From: Microtetraspora glauca
Lineage (GTDB): Bacteria; Actinomycetota; Actinomycetes; Streptosporangiales; Streptosporangiaceae
Length of the DNA stretch: 64,000 nucleotides
Assembly (NCBI GenBank): GCA_001570385.1
Contig: BBYL01000009.1
Span: 186,001-250,000, forward strand
Reading direction: 5' to 3'
Shown piece after piece: positions 15,757 through 24,157 of the stretch. The notes under the pieces are model-generated. The model saw only the letters and a program-made list of their open reading frames with translations. It did not search any database and was not told the origin of the DNA. Position 1 is the stretch's first letter. Each line of letters opens with the position of its first letter. The translations under genes were made by a program, and so were the position numbers.

Positions 15757-16371
15757 TCAGCCGACGACCGGTCGGACGCGGGCCCGCTTCAACTCGGAGA
15801 AGCCCTCGGTACCCGCGGTCAGGAGCACGCCGTCCCAGAGCCGCCCGGCCGCCTCGCCTCGGGGAGTGGGGGTCACGACCGGCCCGAAGAACGCGATCCT
15901 GCGGCCGTCCGGTCCGGGGACGTGGATCGTCGGCGTGCCGAGATCCTCACCGACCGGGTCCAGTCCCGCGCGGTGGCTGGCCCGCAGCGCCTCGTCGTAC
16001 TCCGTGCCGTCCGCGGCGTCGGCAAGCGTGGTGGACAGTCCGGCCTCGGCCAGCGCGGCGACGTACAGCTCGCGGCCGATGGGTGCCTTGTCCAGGTGGA
16101 TCCGGGTTCCGAGCGCGGTGTAGAGATCACGCAGCACCTCGGTGCCGTACTTCTGCTCGGCCGCGACGGCGACCCGTACCGGGCCCCAGGCGTCGCGGAG
16201 CCATTCCCGATACCACTCCTCCAGGTCGTCGCGGCCGTCGTTCAGCATCGCCAGGCTCATGACGTGGAAGCGCACGCGCATGTCCCGCACCCGCTCGACC
16301 TCGAGCAGCCAGCGTGACGCGATCCAGGCCCACGGGCATTTCGGGTCGAACCACATGTCGGCGGTCGTCAC
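15757..16371 (-). CDS. Rv2466c-like DsbA-family protein with CPWA in place of CPWC
   Basis: 204 residues from GTG 16371, preceded by AGGAGAAGG. The protein follows mycothiol-dependent nitroreductase Rv2466c along its length: MWFDPKCPWAWIASRWLLEV, FHVMSLAMLNDGRDDL, AWGPVRVAVAAEQ, SHRAGLDPVGEDLGTPTIHV, and FFGPVVTPTPRGEEA-like. The nucleophilic Cys12 is kept but the resolving position (15) is Ala, giving a monothiol site. Such a protein could still form a mixed disulfide with mycothiol. It is divergent from a MocR regulator and followed by an MFS gene. Confidence 0.85.
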   Translation of the reverse strand: MTTADMWFDPKCPWAWIASRWLLEVERVRDMRVRFHVMSLAMLNDGRDDLEEWYREWLRDAWGPVRVAVAAEQKYGTEVLRDLYTALGTRIHLDKAPIGRELYVAALAEAGLSTTLADAADGTEYDEALRASHRAGLDPVGEDLGTPTIHVPGPDGRRIAFFGPVVTPTPRGEAAGRLWDGVLLTAGTEGFSELKRARVRPVVG

Positions 16372-16422
16372 GTCACCTTCTCCTCTTGTCTTTTCCGTGA
16401 TCGTTCTGTCGCGTTCCGGCAT

Positions 16423-16490
16423 GTTCTGCCGTGCTTCGCGGCAAGTCGTACTTTTTGGCAAGCCGTACTTTTTGGCACGCCGTACTTCGC
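16423..16490. repeat. Array of 17-bp direct repeats between the nitroreductase-like and MocR genes
   Basis: Three head-to-tail units of exactly 17 bases occur: GGCAAGTCGTACTTTTT (16440), GGCAAGCCGTACTTTTT (16457), and GGCACGCCGTACTTCGC (16474). A degenerate fourth unit, matching 12 of 17 bases of the last, precedes them at 16423. The array occupies the divergent promoter region. MocR regulators are known to bind spaced direct repeats, so this is a strong operator candidate for the adjacent gene product. Confidence 0.7.
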
Positions 16491-16541
16491 CGGCAAGGCG
16501 GCAGAGCCCGCCGACACCAACGTAGGAGCCGGGTTGGCCCA

Positions 16542-18152
16542 ATGGCAGAGCCAATATCGAGCAATCTGATTGGGCTGAATAAGGTGTGTGCGGTGGACTT
16601 CCATGTGAGCCTCGCGGGCCGTGGCGATCTCGCCGCCCGCATATACCGGCAACTGGTCGACGCCATACTCGACGGCCGGCTACGCGCCGGGGAGCGGCTG
16701 CCTCCGACGCGTGAGCTGGCCCGGCGGCTGGAGGTGTCGCGCAACACGGTGGCCCTCGCGTACGAACGGCTGTCCAGCGAGGGCTTCCTAGAAGGCCGCG
16801 CCGGCGCGGGGACCTTCGTCACCGCCAGGCCGATGCCCATCAGGACGGCGACTGCCGGGTCGCCGGCCACGGGCAGGTCCGGCCGTCCACGGGAAGACCG
16901 GTCGGAGGGAGACGGCGGTGCCGGGCCGCGTCGCCTGTGGCGGGAGATTCCCGTCCCCCTCCGCTCCGAGGAGGCACCCGAGCCCACGTACGATTTCCGG
17001 CTGGGGGCGCCCGACCCGGAGTTGTTCCCGCTGGCGACATGGCGACGGCTGGTGGCTCGCGAACTGCGGCCCTCCGCCATACGCGCGGGCACCTACGGCG
17101 ATCCCTCCGGGCACGCCGGACTGCGCGCGGCGATCATCCGTTATGTCGGGATCTCCCGTTCGGTGCGCGCGGAGCCCGACGACGTGCTCGTCACCCAGGG
17201 GGCGCAGCAGGCCCTCGACCTCATCGGCCGGGTGCTGATCGAGCCGGGAGACCACGTGGCCGTCGAGGAGCCCGGCTATCCACCGGCCCGGCTGCTGTTC
17301 CGGTCCCTGGGCGCACGGGTGACCGGGGTGCCGGTCGATTCCGAAGGGCTGGACGTCGCCGCCATCCCGCCCGCCGTCCGGCTGGTCTACGTGACGCCGT
17401 CGCACCAGTTCCCGCTGGGTGCGCCGATGTCGCTCGAACGCCGTACCGCGTTGCTCGCGTGGGCGCGGCGGCGTGGCGGGACAGTGATCGAGGACGACTA
17501 TGACAGCGAGTTCCGGTTCGGAGGCCGGCCGCTCGAACCGCTGCAGAGCCTCGACCACGACGGCCGGGTCATCTACGTCGGGTCCTTCTCCAAGACACTC
17601 CTGCCGATGCTGCGCGTCGGATTCCTGATCGCCCCGGCCTCGCTCAGGGCCGCGCTGCGGAGCGCCAAGCGGCTCACCGACTGGCACGGCGACGTCATCA
17701 CCCAGGCGGCGCTGGCCCGGTTCATCGACGAGGGCCTGCTTGGCCGGCAGATCCGCAAGGCCACCCGCGAGTACGCTGCGCGCCGTGAGCTGATCATCAC
17801 GACGCTCCTGCGCGACTTCGCGGGCCTGTTCCGGCCGGTGCCGTCGGCCGCGGGCCTGCACCTGTGCGCCAGGCTCGTCCCCGGGTCGGGGCCAGAGCGA
17901 GTCACGGAAGGCGCAGCGGGACGCGCGGACCAGAGCGCGGGCACGGGCGTGGGCACAAGCGCGGACATCGACGTGGACATCGACGCCGCCCTCGCGCGGG
18001 CGAGGGCGGCGGGCGTCGCCGTGGAGAGCCTCGCGACCTACTACGGGGAGGCTCCCGCCCAGCAGGGACTCGTGCTCGGATACGGCCGGATCCAGACGGA
18101 AAGGATCGAGGAGGGCCTACGCCGGCTGGCGGCGAGCTTCCGTCCCTCCTGA
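16542..18152 (+). CDS. MocR-family (GntR HTH plus aminotransferase) regulator
   Basis: 536 residues. N-terminal GntR winged helix: IYRQLVDAILDGRLRAGERL then PPTRELARRLEVSRNTVALA. A linker of about 60 residues leads to a fold-type I aminotransferase domain with the PLP Lys in VGSFSKTLLPMLRVGF and the Asp in EDDYDSEFR. MocR proteins sense PLP or amino compounds. ATG 16542 has AGGAG about 13 bases away; GTG 16593 (VDFHVSLAGRGDLAAR) with AAGG upstream is a good alternative. The insert near residues 455-490 (Gly/Ala/Asp-rich) is unusual. It is divergent from the Rv2466c-like/MFS pair. Confidence 0.9.
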   Translation: MAEPISSNLIGLNKVCAVDFHVSLAGRGDLAARIYRQLVDAILDGRLRAGERLPPTRELARRLEVSRNTVALAYERLSSEGFLEGRAGAGTFVTARPMPIRTATAGSPATGRSGRPREDRSEGDGGAGPRRLWREIPVPLRSEEAPEPTYDFRLGAPDPELFPLATWRRLVARELRPSAIRAGTYGDPSGHAGLRAAIIRYVGISRSVRAEPDDVLVTQGAQQALDLIGRVLIEPGDHVAVEEPGYPPARLLFRSLGARVTGVPVDSEGLDVAAIPPAVRLVYVTPSHQFPLGAPMSLERRTALLAWARRRGGTVIEDDYDSEFRFGGRPLEPLQSLDHDGRVIYVGSFSKTLLPMLRVGFLIAPASLRAALRSAKRLTDWHGDVITQAALARFIDEGLLGRQIRKATREYAARRELIITTLLRDFAGLFRPVPSAAGLHLCARLVPGSGPERVTEGAAGRADQSAGTGVGTSADIDVDIDAALARARAAGVAVESLATYYGEAPAQQGLVLGYGRIQTERIEEGLRRLAASFRPS

Positions 18153-18341
18153 CCGAGGTCGGTGCGTCCCCGGCGGCCAGAGGGGCCGTCTGGCCATGGG
18201 AGGCCGCGGTGATCCAGACCTTGCTGACCGGGCCGGTCTCCATGACGGATCGCTTGTTGATCAGGATGTGCCGATTGGCGGCGCTGTCGTCAGCGTTCGC
18301 ATTGACGACCGAAGAAGCTCACCGATTCTCCGTGTCCCGGG

Positions 18342-18364
18342 CTTGACCTTGCCCCAAGGTCAAG
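18342..18364 (+). promoter_or_regulatory. Perfect 10-bp-arm palindrome, MerR-type operator/promoter
   Basis: CTTGACCTTG (18342-18351), spacer CCC, CAAGGTCAAG (18355-18364). The left arm includes a TTGACC -35 hexamer, and the palindrome fills the long spacer before a weak -10 near 18368-18374, as in promoters activated by MerR proteins. The serine-hydrolase start is 18 bases downstream. The MerR gene at 19839 is the second gene of this unit, so autoregulation is likely. Confidence 0.75.
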
Positions 18365-18381
18365 GTTCGACGATTCTCTGC

Positions 18382-19806
18382 ATGAACGACAACGCACGGC
18401 ACACCGTCGAAGCACAGATCCGCGAGCAGGCCGTCGCCTACTGCGAGTCCAACAACGTCCCCGGGTTCATCGCCGGCGTCTACCACGCCGGCGAGCAGAT
18501 CGTCGTCGCCTACGGCACCGCGAACGTCGCCACCGGCGCGCCGATGCGACCAGACACCGGATTCCTCTTTGGCTCCGTCACCAAGGTCCTGACCACCACG
18601 TTGGTCCTGCAGCAGGTCGACCGTGGACTGCTGGACCTAGACACGCCGGTGGTGAAGTACCTGCCCGACTTCGGCCTGACCGCACCGGGCGCGGCGGACA
18701 AGATCCTGGTTCGGCACCTGATCGGCCACACCAACGGCATCGACGCGGACCTGTACTTCCCCGACGACAAGGGCCGCGACGCCCTGAAGACCTACGTCCA
18801 CGGCCTCGCGAACAGGTGCGGCACCCTGTTCGAACCCGGCGAGCAGCTCAGCTACTCCAACGGCGGCATGATCGTCGCGGGCCGCCTGCTGGAAGTGGTG
18901 ACCGGTCTGCCCTTCCACGACCTGCTCGCACGCGAGATCTACGCCCCGGTCGGCATGAAGGACTCCAGCACCTCCTCCGAGCAGGCCATCCTGCGCAGCA
19001 CCGCTGTCGGCCACTTCCTGGACCCCGAGACCATGACGGCCAAGCCCACAGGCATGTTCACGCTGCCCGACACCTGGGGGCCGGCCGGTGGCACGCCGAT
19101 CGGCACCATCGCCGACCTGCTCGCCTTCGGACGCACCCATCTCGCGGGTGGTGTCTCCCCTTCCGGCACGCGCGTCCTGTCGGCCGAGTCGACCGCGCTG
19201 ATGCAGCAGGTCTCGTACGACATGGAGAGCCCGAACATCCCGCCGATGGGCCTGGGCTGGGTGCTGTACCCGTTCGGCGACACGACCGTCCTGGCCATGT
19301 CGGGTGCTTCGCCCGGCGGTGTCTCCCTCCTGTGCGTCCTCCCCGAGCACGACCTGGTCTTCGCCGCCTACGGCAACAACCCGGGGGCGATCATGCTGCA
19401 GGACCGGCTCCTGCAGTGGCTGCTGAGCGAGCACCTCGGTGTCCAGATCCCCAGGCTGCTCACCGAACTGGAGCAGGATGTCGACCTGACCCCCTACGTG
19501 GGCACCTACCGCTCCAACCAGCTCCGCGTCGACGTCAGCATCGTCGACGGCCGGCTCGAGGAGCGCACGACCTACGAACCGGCGGACGAGTCGCAGGAGC
19601 GGATCTTCACCGAGTTCGCCGGCGGCATGACCTCCGCTCCGCCGCAGCGCTACGTGCCGATCCGGCGGGGCCTGTTCGCGCCCGCCGGCTACCCGCTGGA
19701 AGCGTTCGACGGGTACCTGCGGCTGCTGCTCGTCTCCTATCACGACATCCGCGACGGCCAGGCGCGCTTCCGCAACGGCGGTGGCCGCCTGACCCGCCGG
19801 GCCTGA
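18382..19806 (+). CDS. Serine hydrolase, class C beta-lactamase/DD-peptidase-like
   Basis: 474 residues. SxxK motif SVTK (Ser65, Lys68), second motif YSN (158-160), and SGASPGG in the region where H/K-x-G is expected. The domain covers about residues 20-380, followed by a C-terminal beta-rich lipocalin-like extension seen in many family members (EQDVDLTPYVGTYRSNQLRV). No signal peptide is present, so it is probably a cytoplasmic esterase or amidase rather than a wall enzyme. The start at 18382 lies right after the MerR-type palindrome. It forms an operon with the MerR gene 33 bases downstream. Confidence 0.87.
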   Translation: MNDNARHTVEAQIREQAVAYCESNNVPGFIAGVYHAGEQIVVAYGTANVATGAPMRPDTGFLFGSVTKVLTTTLVLQQVDRGLLDLDTPVVKYLPDFGLTAPGAADKILVRHLIGHTNGIDADLYFPDDKGRDALKTYVHGLANRCGTLFEPGEQLSYSNGGMIVAGRLLEVVTGLPFHDLLAREIYAPVGMKDSSTSSEQAILRSTAVGHFLDPETMTAKPTGMFTLPDTWGPAGGTPIGTIADLLAFGRTHLAGGVSPSGTRVLSAESTALMQQVSYDMESPNIPPMGLGWVLYPFGDTTVLAMSGASPGGVSLLCVLPEHDLVFAAYGNNPGAIMLQDRLLQWLLSEHLGVQIPRLLTELEQDVDLTPYVGTYRSNQLRVDVSIVDGRLEERTTYEPADESQERIFTEFAGGMTSAPPQRYVPIRRGLFAPAGYPLEAFDGYLRLLLVSYHDIRDGQARFRNGGGRLTRRA

Positions 19807-19838
19807 CCGCTCCCCGCCGGAGTGGAAGGATGTCCAGC

Positions 19839-20558
19839 ATGCTCACGATTGGCCAGCTCGCGGACTATGCCGGAGTGACCATCAAAGCCATCCGCCACTA
19901 TCACGAGCGCGGTCTGCTCGCCGAGCCCGACCGCGACTCGTCCGGCTACCGGCGCTACACCGCCGAGCATGCCATCAAGCTCGTCAAGATCAGGACTCTG
20001 GCGCACGCGGGCGTGCCACTGGCCCGCATCAAAGATCTCCTCGACGCCGACCCGGACACGCTCGCGGCAGCTATCGCCGAGATCGACCACAACCTCCAAG
20101 ACCGCATCGCGCGGCTGCGGCGAACCCGCGATCAACTCGCCCAACTGCGCGGCGGGGACCGGCTTTTCGTTTCCGCGGAAGTCGCCGACTATCTCGACGA
20201 TTTGCGCGAACTCGGCGTCAGCGAGCGCCAGATGCACCTGGAACGCGACGGCTGGATCCTCATGCAGACAGCCTCACCCGAGGACGCCTGCCTGTGGATC
20301 ACCGAAAAACGCGAGCTCATGACCAATCCTGAGTTCTGCGCCCTCTACCTCGAACATGACGCCGCTTACGACTGGTCGCCGAGCGATCCCCGCCTCCCCG
20401 CACTCGCGGACCGTACCCGGAACTGGTTCACCAAGCACCACAGCCGATCCGAGACCCATCCCGTCCGCAACCCGACCATCGCGCGATTGGCCACGCAATC
20501 CCAGCCCGGAGCCTCATCCCCAGCTTGGGACCGCCTCGCCCAACTCATGAAAGGCTAG
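19839..20558 (+). CDS. MerR-family regulator
   Basis: 239 residues: MLTIGQLADYAGVTIKAIRH then YHERGLLAEPDRDSSGYRRY, the MerR winged helix, a dimerisation coiled coil (about 80-115), and an effector domain of about 120 residues. No Cys pair of metal sensors is present, so a drug or small-molecule sensor is likely. Start ATG 19839 sits nine bases after AAGG; an in-frame ATG at 19830 overlaps that site. Its 3' end overlaps the convergent AraC pseudogene by 14 bases. Confidence 0.9.
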   Translation: MLTIGQLADYAGVTIKAIRHYHERGLLAEPDRDSSGYRRYTAEHAIKLVKIRTLAHAGVPLARIKDLLDADPDTLAAAIAEIDHNLQDRIARLRRTRDQLAQLRGGDRLFVSAEVADYLDDLRELGVSERQMHLERDGWILMQTASPEDACLWITEKRELMTNPEFCALYLEHDAAYDWSPSDPRLPALADRTRNWFTKHHSRSETHPVRNPTIARLATQSQPGASSPAWDRLAQLMKG

Positions 20559-21230
20559 CCTCGATTGCGCGCGCCGCTCCGAAGCCCGACGCCAACCGGC
20601 GGGCGACCACGGGCAACGGCAGCGCGGTGGAGGCGAGCAGGTGGGCGGCCGCCTCCGTCCTGACCCGCCGGACGAACCTCGCCGGGCTCTCGCCGATGTG
20701 CGCGCCGAACAGCCGGGCGAGATGGCGTTCGCTCACCCCGGCGAGTGTCGTCAGCGTCGCGGCGTCGAGATCGCCGTCCAGATGGGAGCCGACGTGATCG
20801 ACGATCCGGCGCACGACCGCGTGCTCGGGGGAGGGCGGCGCGACGAACATGCTCATCTGCGCCTGGTTGCCCGGCCGTTGCAGGTAGGTCACCAGGCCCC
20901 GGGCGACGTCCCTGGCCAGCTTGGGGCCGTGGTCCTCGCCGATGAAGGCGAGCGTCAGGTCGAGCGCGCTCGTCACCCCGGCCGCCGTGGACACCCGGCC
21001 GTCGCGGATGTAGATCGGTGCCGGATCCACGGTCACCTCCGGGTGCAGCGACGCGAGCTTGCGCGCGTACGCCCAGTGGGTGGTGGCCCTGCGCCCGGCA
21101 TCGCCAGACCGATCCGGTACGGCGGTTGCCCGCCGAGCCGGTTGGCGGCATGCAGCGGGGTCGTCACCCCCGCGATGTCCATGAGTTCGGCGTCGTCGTA
21201 GCCGACCACGACCACCCGCCGTTCGAGCAC
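20545..21230 (-). pseudogene. GlxA-type AraC regulator, frameshifted and internally deleted
   Basis: The N-terminus from GTG 21230 gives VVVVGYDDAELMDIAGVTTP, then AANRLGGQPPYRIGLAMPGA, the start of a DJ-1/PfpI domain. Around 21050-21090 the frame shifts and homology resumes with HPEVTVDPAPIYIRDGRVST and the intact C-terminal AraC double HTH (VSERHLARLFGAHIGESPAR). About 70 residues, including the nucleophile-elbow region of the DJ-1 domain, are missing. The HTH half might still be translated alone. It is divergent from the intact DJ-1/PfpI gene at 21492, which it probably once controlled. Confidence 0.75.
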
Positions 21231-21491
21231 CGCTCGGCCTCCTCTGGTCGCGCCCCTACGCGTGCCGGGGCGGCGTGCGTCTGCTCGGCGCCGCTCCGCA
21301 CCGTCTCGCGCCCTTCCCGTCCCGGCCCGTTCTGACCCGTCCCGCCCATCCTGGCGTTGCGCCGGCGTCGGCGTTCCCCCGGCCGCTCCGGAGGCGTACG
21401 GGATGGGTCCGTCCGACAGGGATCCCCGGATTCCGGACACACGGCGACGCTCGGGTTGAGGCGCCGAGGGAGCCGGTGTGAGCGTGGCGGC

Positions 21492-22181
21492 ATGACGAAG
21501 ACCATCGCTTTCGTGCTCTATCCCGGCCTGACCGTGCTCGACGTCGTCGGCCCGCTCCAGGTCGTCACCGGCCTCTCCCAACTCGACCCGCGGTACCGGG
21601 TGGTGGTGCTCGCGGAGGGCACCGCTCCGCTGCCGAGCGACACCCCGCTCGGCCTGGTGGCGAGCCACACCTTCGACGAGATCCCGGAACCGGATGTGCT
21701 CGTCGTCCCCGGCGGCATGGAGGGGACGATGGCCGCGCTCGCCGACGACACGTTCCTGGAGCGGATCCGGCGCGCGGCGGTGGGCGCCGACCTCGTCGCC
21801 TCGGTGTGCACCGGCTCACTGCTGCTCGGGGCGGCGGGACTGCTCGAGGGGCGCCGGGCCACCGGCCATTGGTCGATGCGACATCTGCTGGAACGCTTCG
21901 GCGCCGTCCCGGTCGCCGAGCGCTGGGTGGAGGACGGGCGGATCATCACCGCCGCGGGCGTGGCCGCCGGGATCGACATGGCCCTCGCCCTGGTGGAACG
22001 GCTGACGGGGGAGGAGACGGCCAGAATGGTCCAGCTCTGGATCGAGTACGACCCTCAGCCGCCGCTCGGGGGGATCGACTGGGACGGCGTGGACATTCCG
22101 TCCTACCGTCCGATCGTGGACGGCCTGCTCGCGACCACGCTGGCCGACCACCCCGAGTTGCTGGGACGCCTGACGGCCTGA
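21492..22181 (+). CDS. DJ-1/PfpI-family protein (isonitrile hydratase/ThiJ-like)
   Basis: 229 residues: TKTIAFVLYPGLTVLDVVGP at the N-terminus, then DVLVVPGG, and the nucleophile elbow ASVCTGSLLLGAAGLLEG with Cys106. The arrangement matches the isonitrile-hydratase/DJ-1 branch that lacks an HTH domain. It probably acts on a reactive small molecule. ATG 21492 is used, though the ribosome-binding site is weak. The gene is divergent from a broken AraC regulator of the related GlxA type. A CCGGA-T-TCCGG palindrome (21426-21436) lies 55 bases upstream. Confidence 0.87.
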   Translation: MTKTIAFVLYPGLTVLDVVGPLQVVTGLSQLDPRYRVVVLAEGTAPLPSDTPLGLVASHTFDEIPEPDVLVVPGGMEGTMAALADDTFLERIRRAAVGADLVASVCTGSLLLGAAGLLEGRRATGHWSMRHLLERFGAVPVAERWVEDGRIITAAGVAAGIDMALALVERLTGEETARMVQLWIEYDPQPPLGGIDWDGVDIPSYRPIVDGLLATTLADHPELLGRLTA

Positions 22182-22287
22182 TCTCGGGTCCTTCCGAACC
22201 TGCCGTCGAACCGTTGCCGAACGGCCGATGAACAGCGGGCACGGCCACCCGTCTGCCACTCATCTACCCCGATAAATAGGGATATTT

Positions 22288-22322
22288 CCGTTAAAGTTGG
22301 ACAAGCGTACCGCTTTTAACGG
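22288..22322 (+). promoter_or_regulatory. Nested palindromes before the SMR gene, likely TetR operator
   Basis: Outer arms CCGTTAAA (22288-22295) and TTTAACGG (22315-22322) enclose an inner perfect dyad AAGCG-TAC-CGCTT (22303-22315). The element abuts the ribosome-binding site GGAGG (22321-22325). The TetR gene encoded directly after the pump is the expected ligand. Alternatively the outer arms form an mRNA hairpin. Confidence 0.55.
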
Positions 22323-22331
22323 AGGTTCCCC

Positions 22332-22655
22332 ATGGCCTGGCTCCTGCTCGCCGCCGCGATCGCCTCGGAGGTCGTCGCGACCACCGCCCTGAAGTTCAGC
22401 GACGGGCTGAGCCACAAGGGGTGGTCCGCCCTGATGATCGTCGGATACATCGCGTCGTTCGTGCTGCTGGCCAAGGCCCTGAAACTGCAGATGCCGCTCG
22501 GCGTCGCGTACGCGGTGTGGTCCGGCGTCGGCACCGCCGTGATCGCCCTGATCGGGATGGCCTTCATGGGCGAGAGCATGAATCTGGCGAAGATGGGCGG
22601 AATCCTGCTCATCATCGGTGGTGTCGTGTTGCTGAACCTTTCGGGCGCCCATTGA
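22332..22655 (+). CDS. Small multidrug resistance (SMR) transporter
   Basis: 107 residues, four membrane helices: MAWLLLAAAIASEVVATTAL with the essential Glu13 of helix 1, then LMIVGYIASFVLLAKALK, VAYAVWSGVGTAVIALIGM, and GGILLIIGGVVLLNLS. It is a proton-coupled antiporter for quaternary ammonium or guanidinium-like cations. Start ATG 22332 has GGAGG at an ideal distance. It overlaps the TetR gene by 4 bases. Qac/EmrE-type versus Gdx-type function cannot be separated by eye; no guanidine riboswitch was recognised upstream. Confidence 0.92.
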   Translation: MAWLLLAAAIASEVVATTALKFSDGLSHKGWSALMIVGYIASFVLLAKALKLQMPLGVAYAVWSGVGTAVIALIGMAFMGESMNLAKMGGILLIIGGVVLLNLSGAH

Positions 22656-23260
22656 GAGGCCGGGCCCCGCGCGAGGACGGCGAGAAGCCGGAGCGCAAGC
22701 CCCAGGAGAGGGCGGTACGCCGCAAGGAGGCACTGCTCGACGCGGCCGTCGCCCTTCTCGGCGAGGGCGGGTTCACTGCGGTCACCCACCGGGCGGTCGC
22801 CGAGCGGGCGGGCGTCCCGCCCGCGGCGACCACCTACTACTTCTCCTCGCGGGACGAGTTGGTGGCCCGGGCATTCGCCCTGCTCGTCGAACGTGACCTG
22901 AGGCTGATGCGGACCTCTCTCACCCGACCCGGGCCGGACTCCCTTGTCGAGCTGGCCCAGGTGCTCCTCAAGACGTACGCCGCGGATCGCGGCCACCAAC
23001 TCGGGCTCTGGGAGCTGTACCTGCAGGCGGGCCGCGAACCCGCCCTGCAGCACATCGCCCGGACCTGGACCGACGGGTGGCACGACATCGTACGGACGCT
23101 GCTCGAACAGGCCGGCCGCCCCTGCGGCGAGGCCGAGGTCCGCTTCGTCGCGACGCTGGTGTCAGGCCTCTGGCTGGAGCACATCGTCGAGGCCCGGCCC
23201 GGATCCCTGGAGCACGCCGGAGACATGGTGACCCGTGCGCTGCGCGCGATCGCCGTGTGA
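22652..23260 (+). CDS. TetR-family regulator
   Basis: 202 residues. HTH region: RRKEALLDAAVALLGEGGFT then AVTHRAVAERAGVPPAATTY YF-type. The only plausible start is TTG 22652, whose TTGA overlaps the SMR stop, so translation is coupled to the pump gene. No in-frame ATG or GTG occurs before the HTH. As in other pump-TetR pairs, it should repress the operon through the palindromes at 22288-22322. Confidence 0.88.
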   Translation: MRGRAPREDGEKPERKPQERAVRRKEALLDAAVALLGEGGFTAVTHRAVAERAGVPPAATTYYFSSRDELVARAFALLVERDLRLMRTSLTRPGPDSLVELAQVLLKTYAADRGHQLGLWELYLQAGREPALQHIARTWTDGWHDIVRTLLEQAGRPCGEAEVRFVATLVSGLWLEHIVEARPGSLEHAGDMVTRALRAIAV

Positions 23261-23349
23261 AGTCCCGATGAGGCACGCCGTCGGTGGACCCTTTCCCGTC
23301 GCGTCCGCCGGGCGAGGTTCCGTCGCGTCGTCCATCGCCTCACCCCAGG

Positions 23350-24157
23350 TCAGAAATCCGGTTCGCGAACTGTGGACGCCGCGCGGCGGCGCGGCAGACA
23401 GAGCTGGGCGGACAGCAGCCCGGCCACGCCGGCCAGGGCCCACAGCGCCCATGGGCCGATCGCGTACACGGCGCCGCCGACGAGCGGTCCGGCGCCCGTA
23501 CCGGTCGTGTACGCGACGCCGTGCAACCCCTGGTAACGCCCGACCATCCGCGGCGGAGCCAGACTTCCCAGGTATGCCTGGGAGATGGAGCTGGTCATCA
23601 TCTCGCCGAGCGTCCATACCAGCACGGTCGCCGACAGCGGGACCATGCCGGTCATGAACCCGGTCAGCGCGAGACCGACACCGGTGATCAGGTTGCCGAT
23701 GGCCAGTACGTACTCCGGCCGGTACCGGGAGACCGCACCGGTGATGGGCAGCTCAAGGACCAACACCAGCAGACCGTTGAGCCCGATGAGGAGACCGAAG
23801 TCGCGCTCGCTCAGTCCCACGTCGCTGACGTGCAGGGGCAGGCCGACGGTGGACTGGATGTAGACGAACTCGGCGAACACGGTCATCAGCAGGAAGCGCA
23901 CCAGGGCGCGGTCGGCGAGCAACTGCCGGTACCCCCACCGGCCGGTCCGCCTGGCTGCCCGCGTCGTCCTGGTCGGACCGCGCCTTGGGCGCATCCCGCA
24001 GCAGCACCCCCACGACCACGCCGAACAGCAGGCACGCGACGGCATTGCCCAGGAAGAGCCCCACAAAGGAGGTGCCGGCCAGCGCACCGCCGATGACGCC
24101 GCCCAGGGCAGCGCCCACGTTCATCGCGAACCGGAACACCCCGAAGGCGAGCTCGCC
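23350..24157 (-). pseudogene. MFS transporter, N-terminally truncated and frameshifted
   Basis: Two overlapping minus frames give one MFS protein: GELAFGVFRFAMNVGAALGG and FVGLFLGNAVACLLFGVVVG in the first, then RWGYRQLLADRALVRFLLMT through to the C-terminus in the second. The switch occurs near 23945-23965. The first two or three membrane segments are absent: homology stops at the palindrome GGCGAGCTCGCC (24146-24157), where an oppositely oriented WYL regulator begins. The two lesions make this a pseudogene. Confidence 0.8.

Noticed and set aside
22261..22331. Guanidine (mini-ykkC type) riboswitch before the SMR gene
   Set aside because: The expected paired ACGR-loop hairpins are not there; the palindromes fit a TetR operator better.
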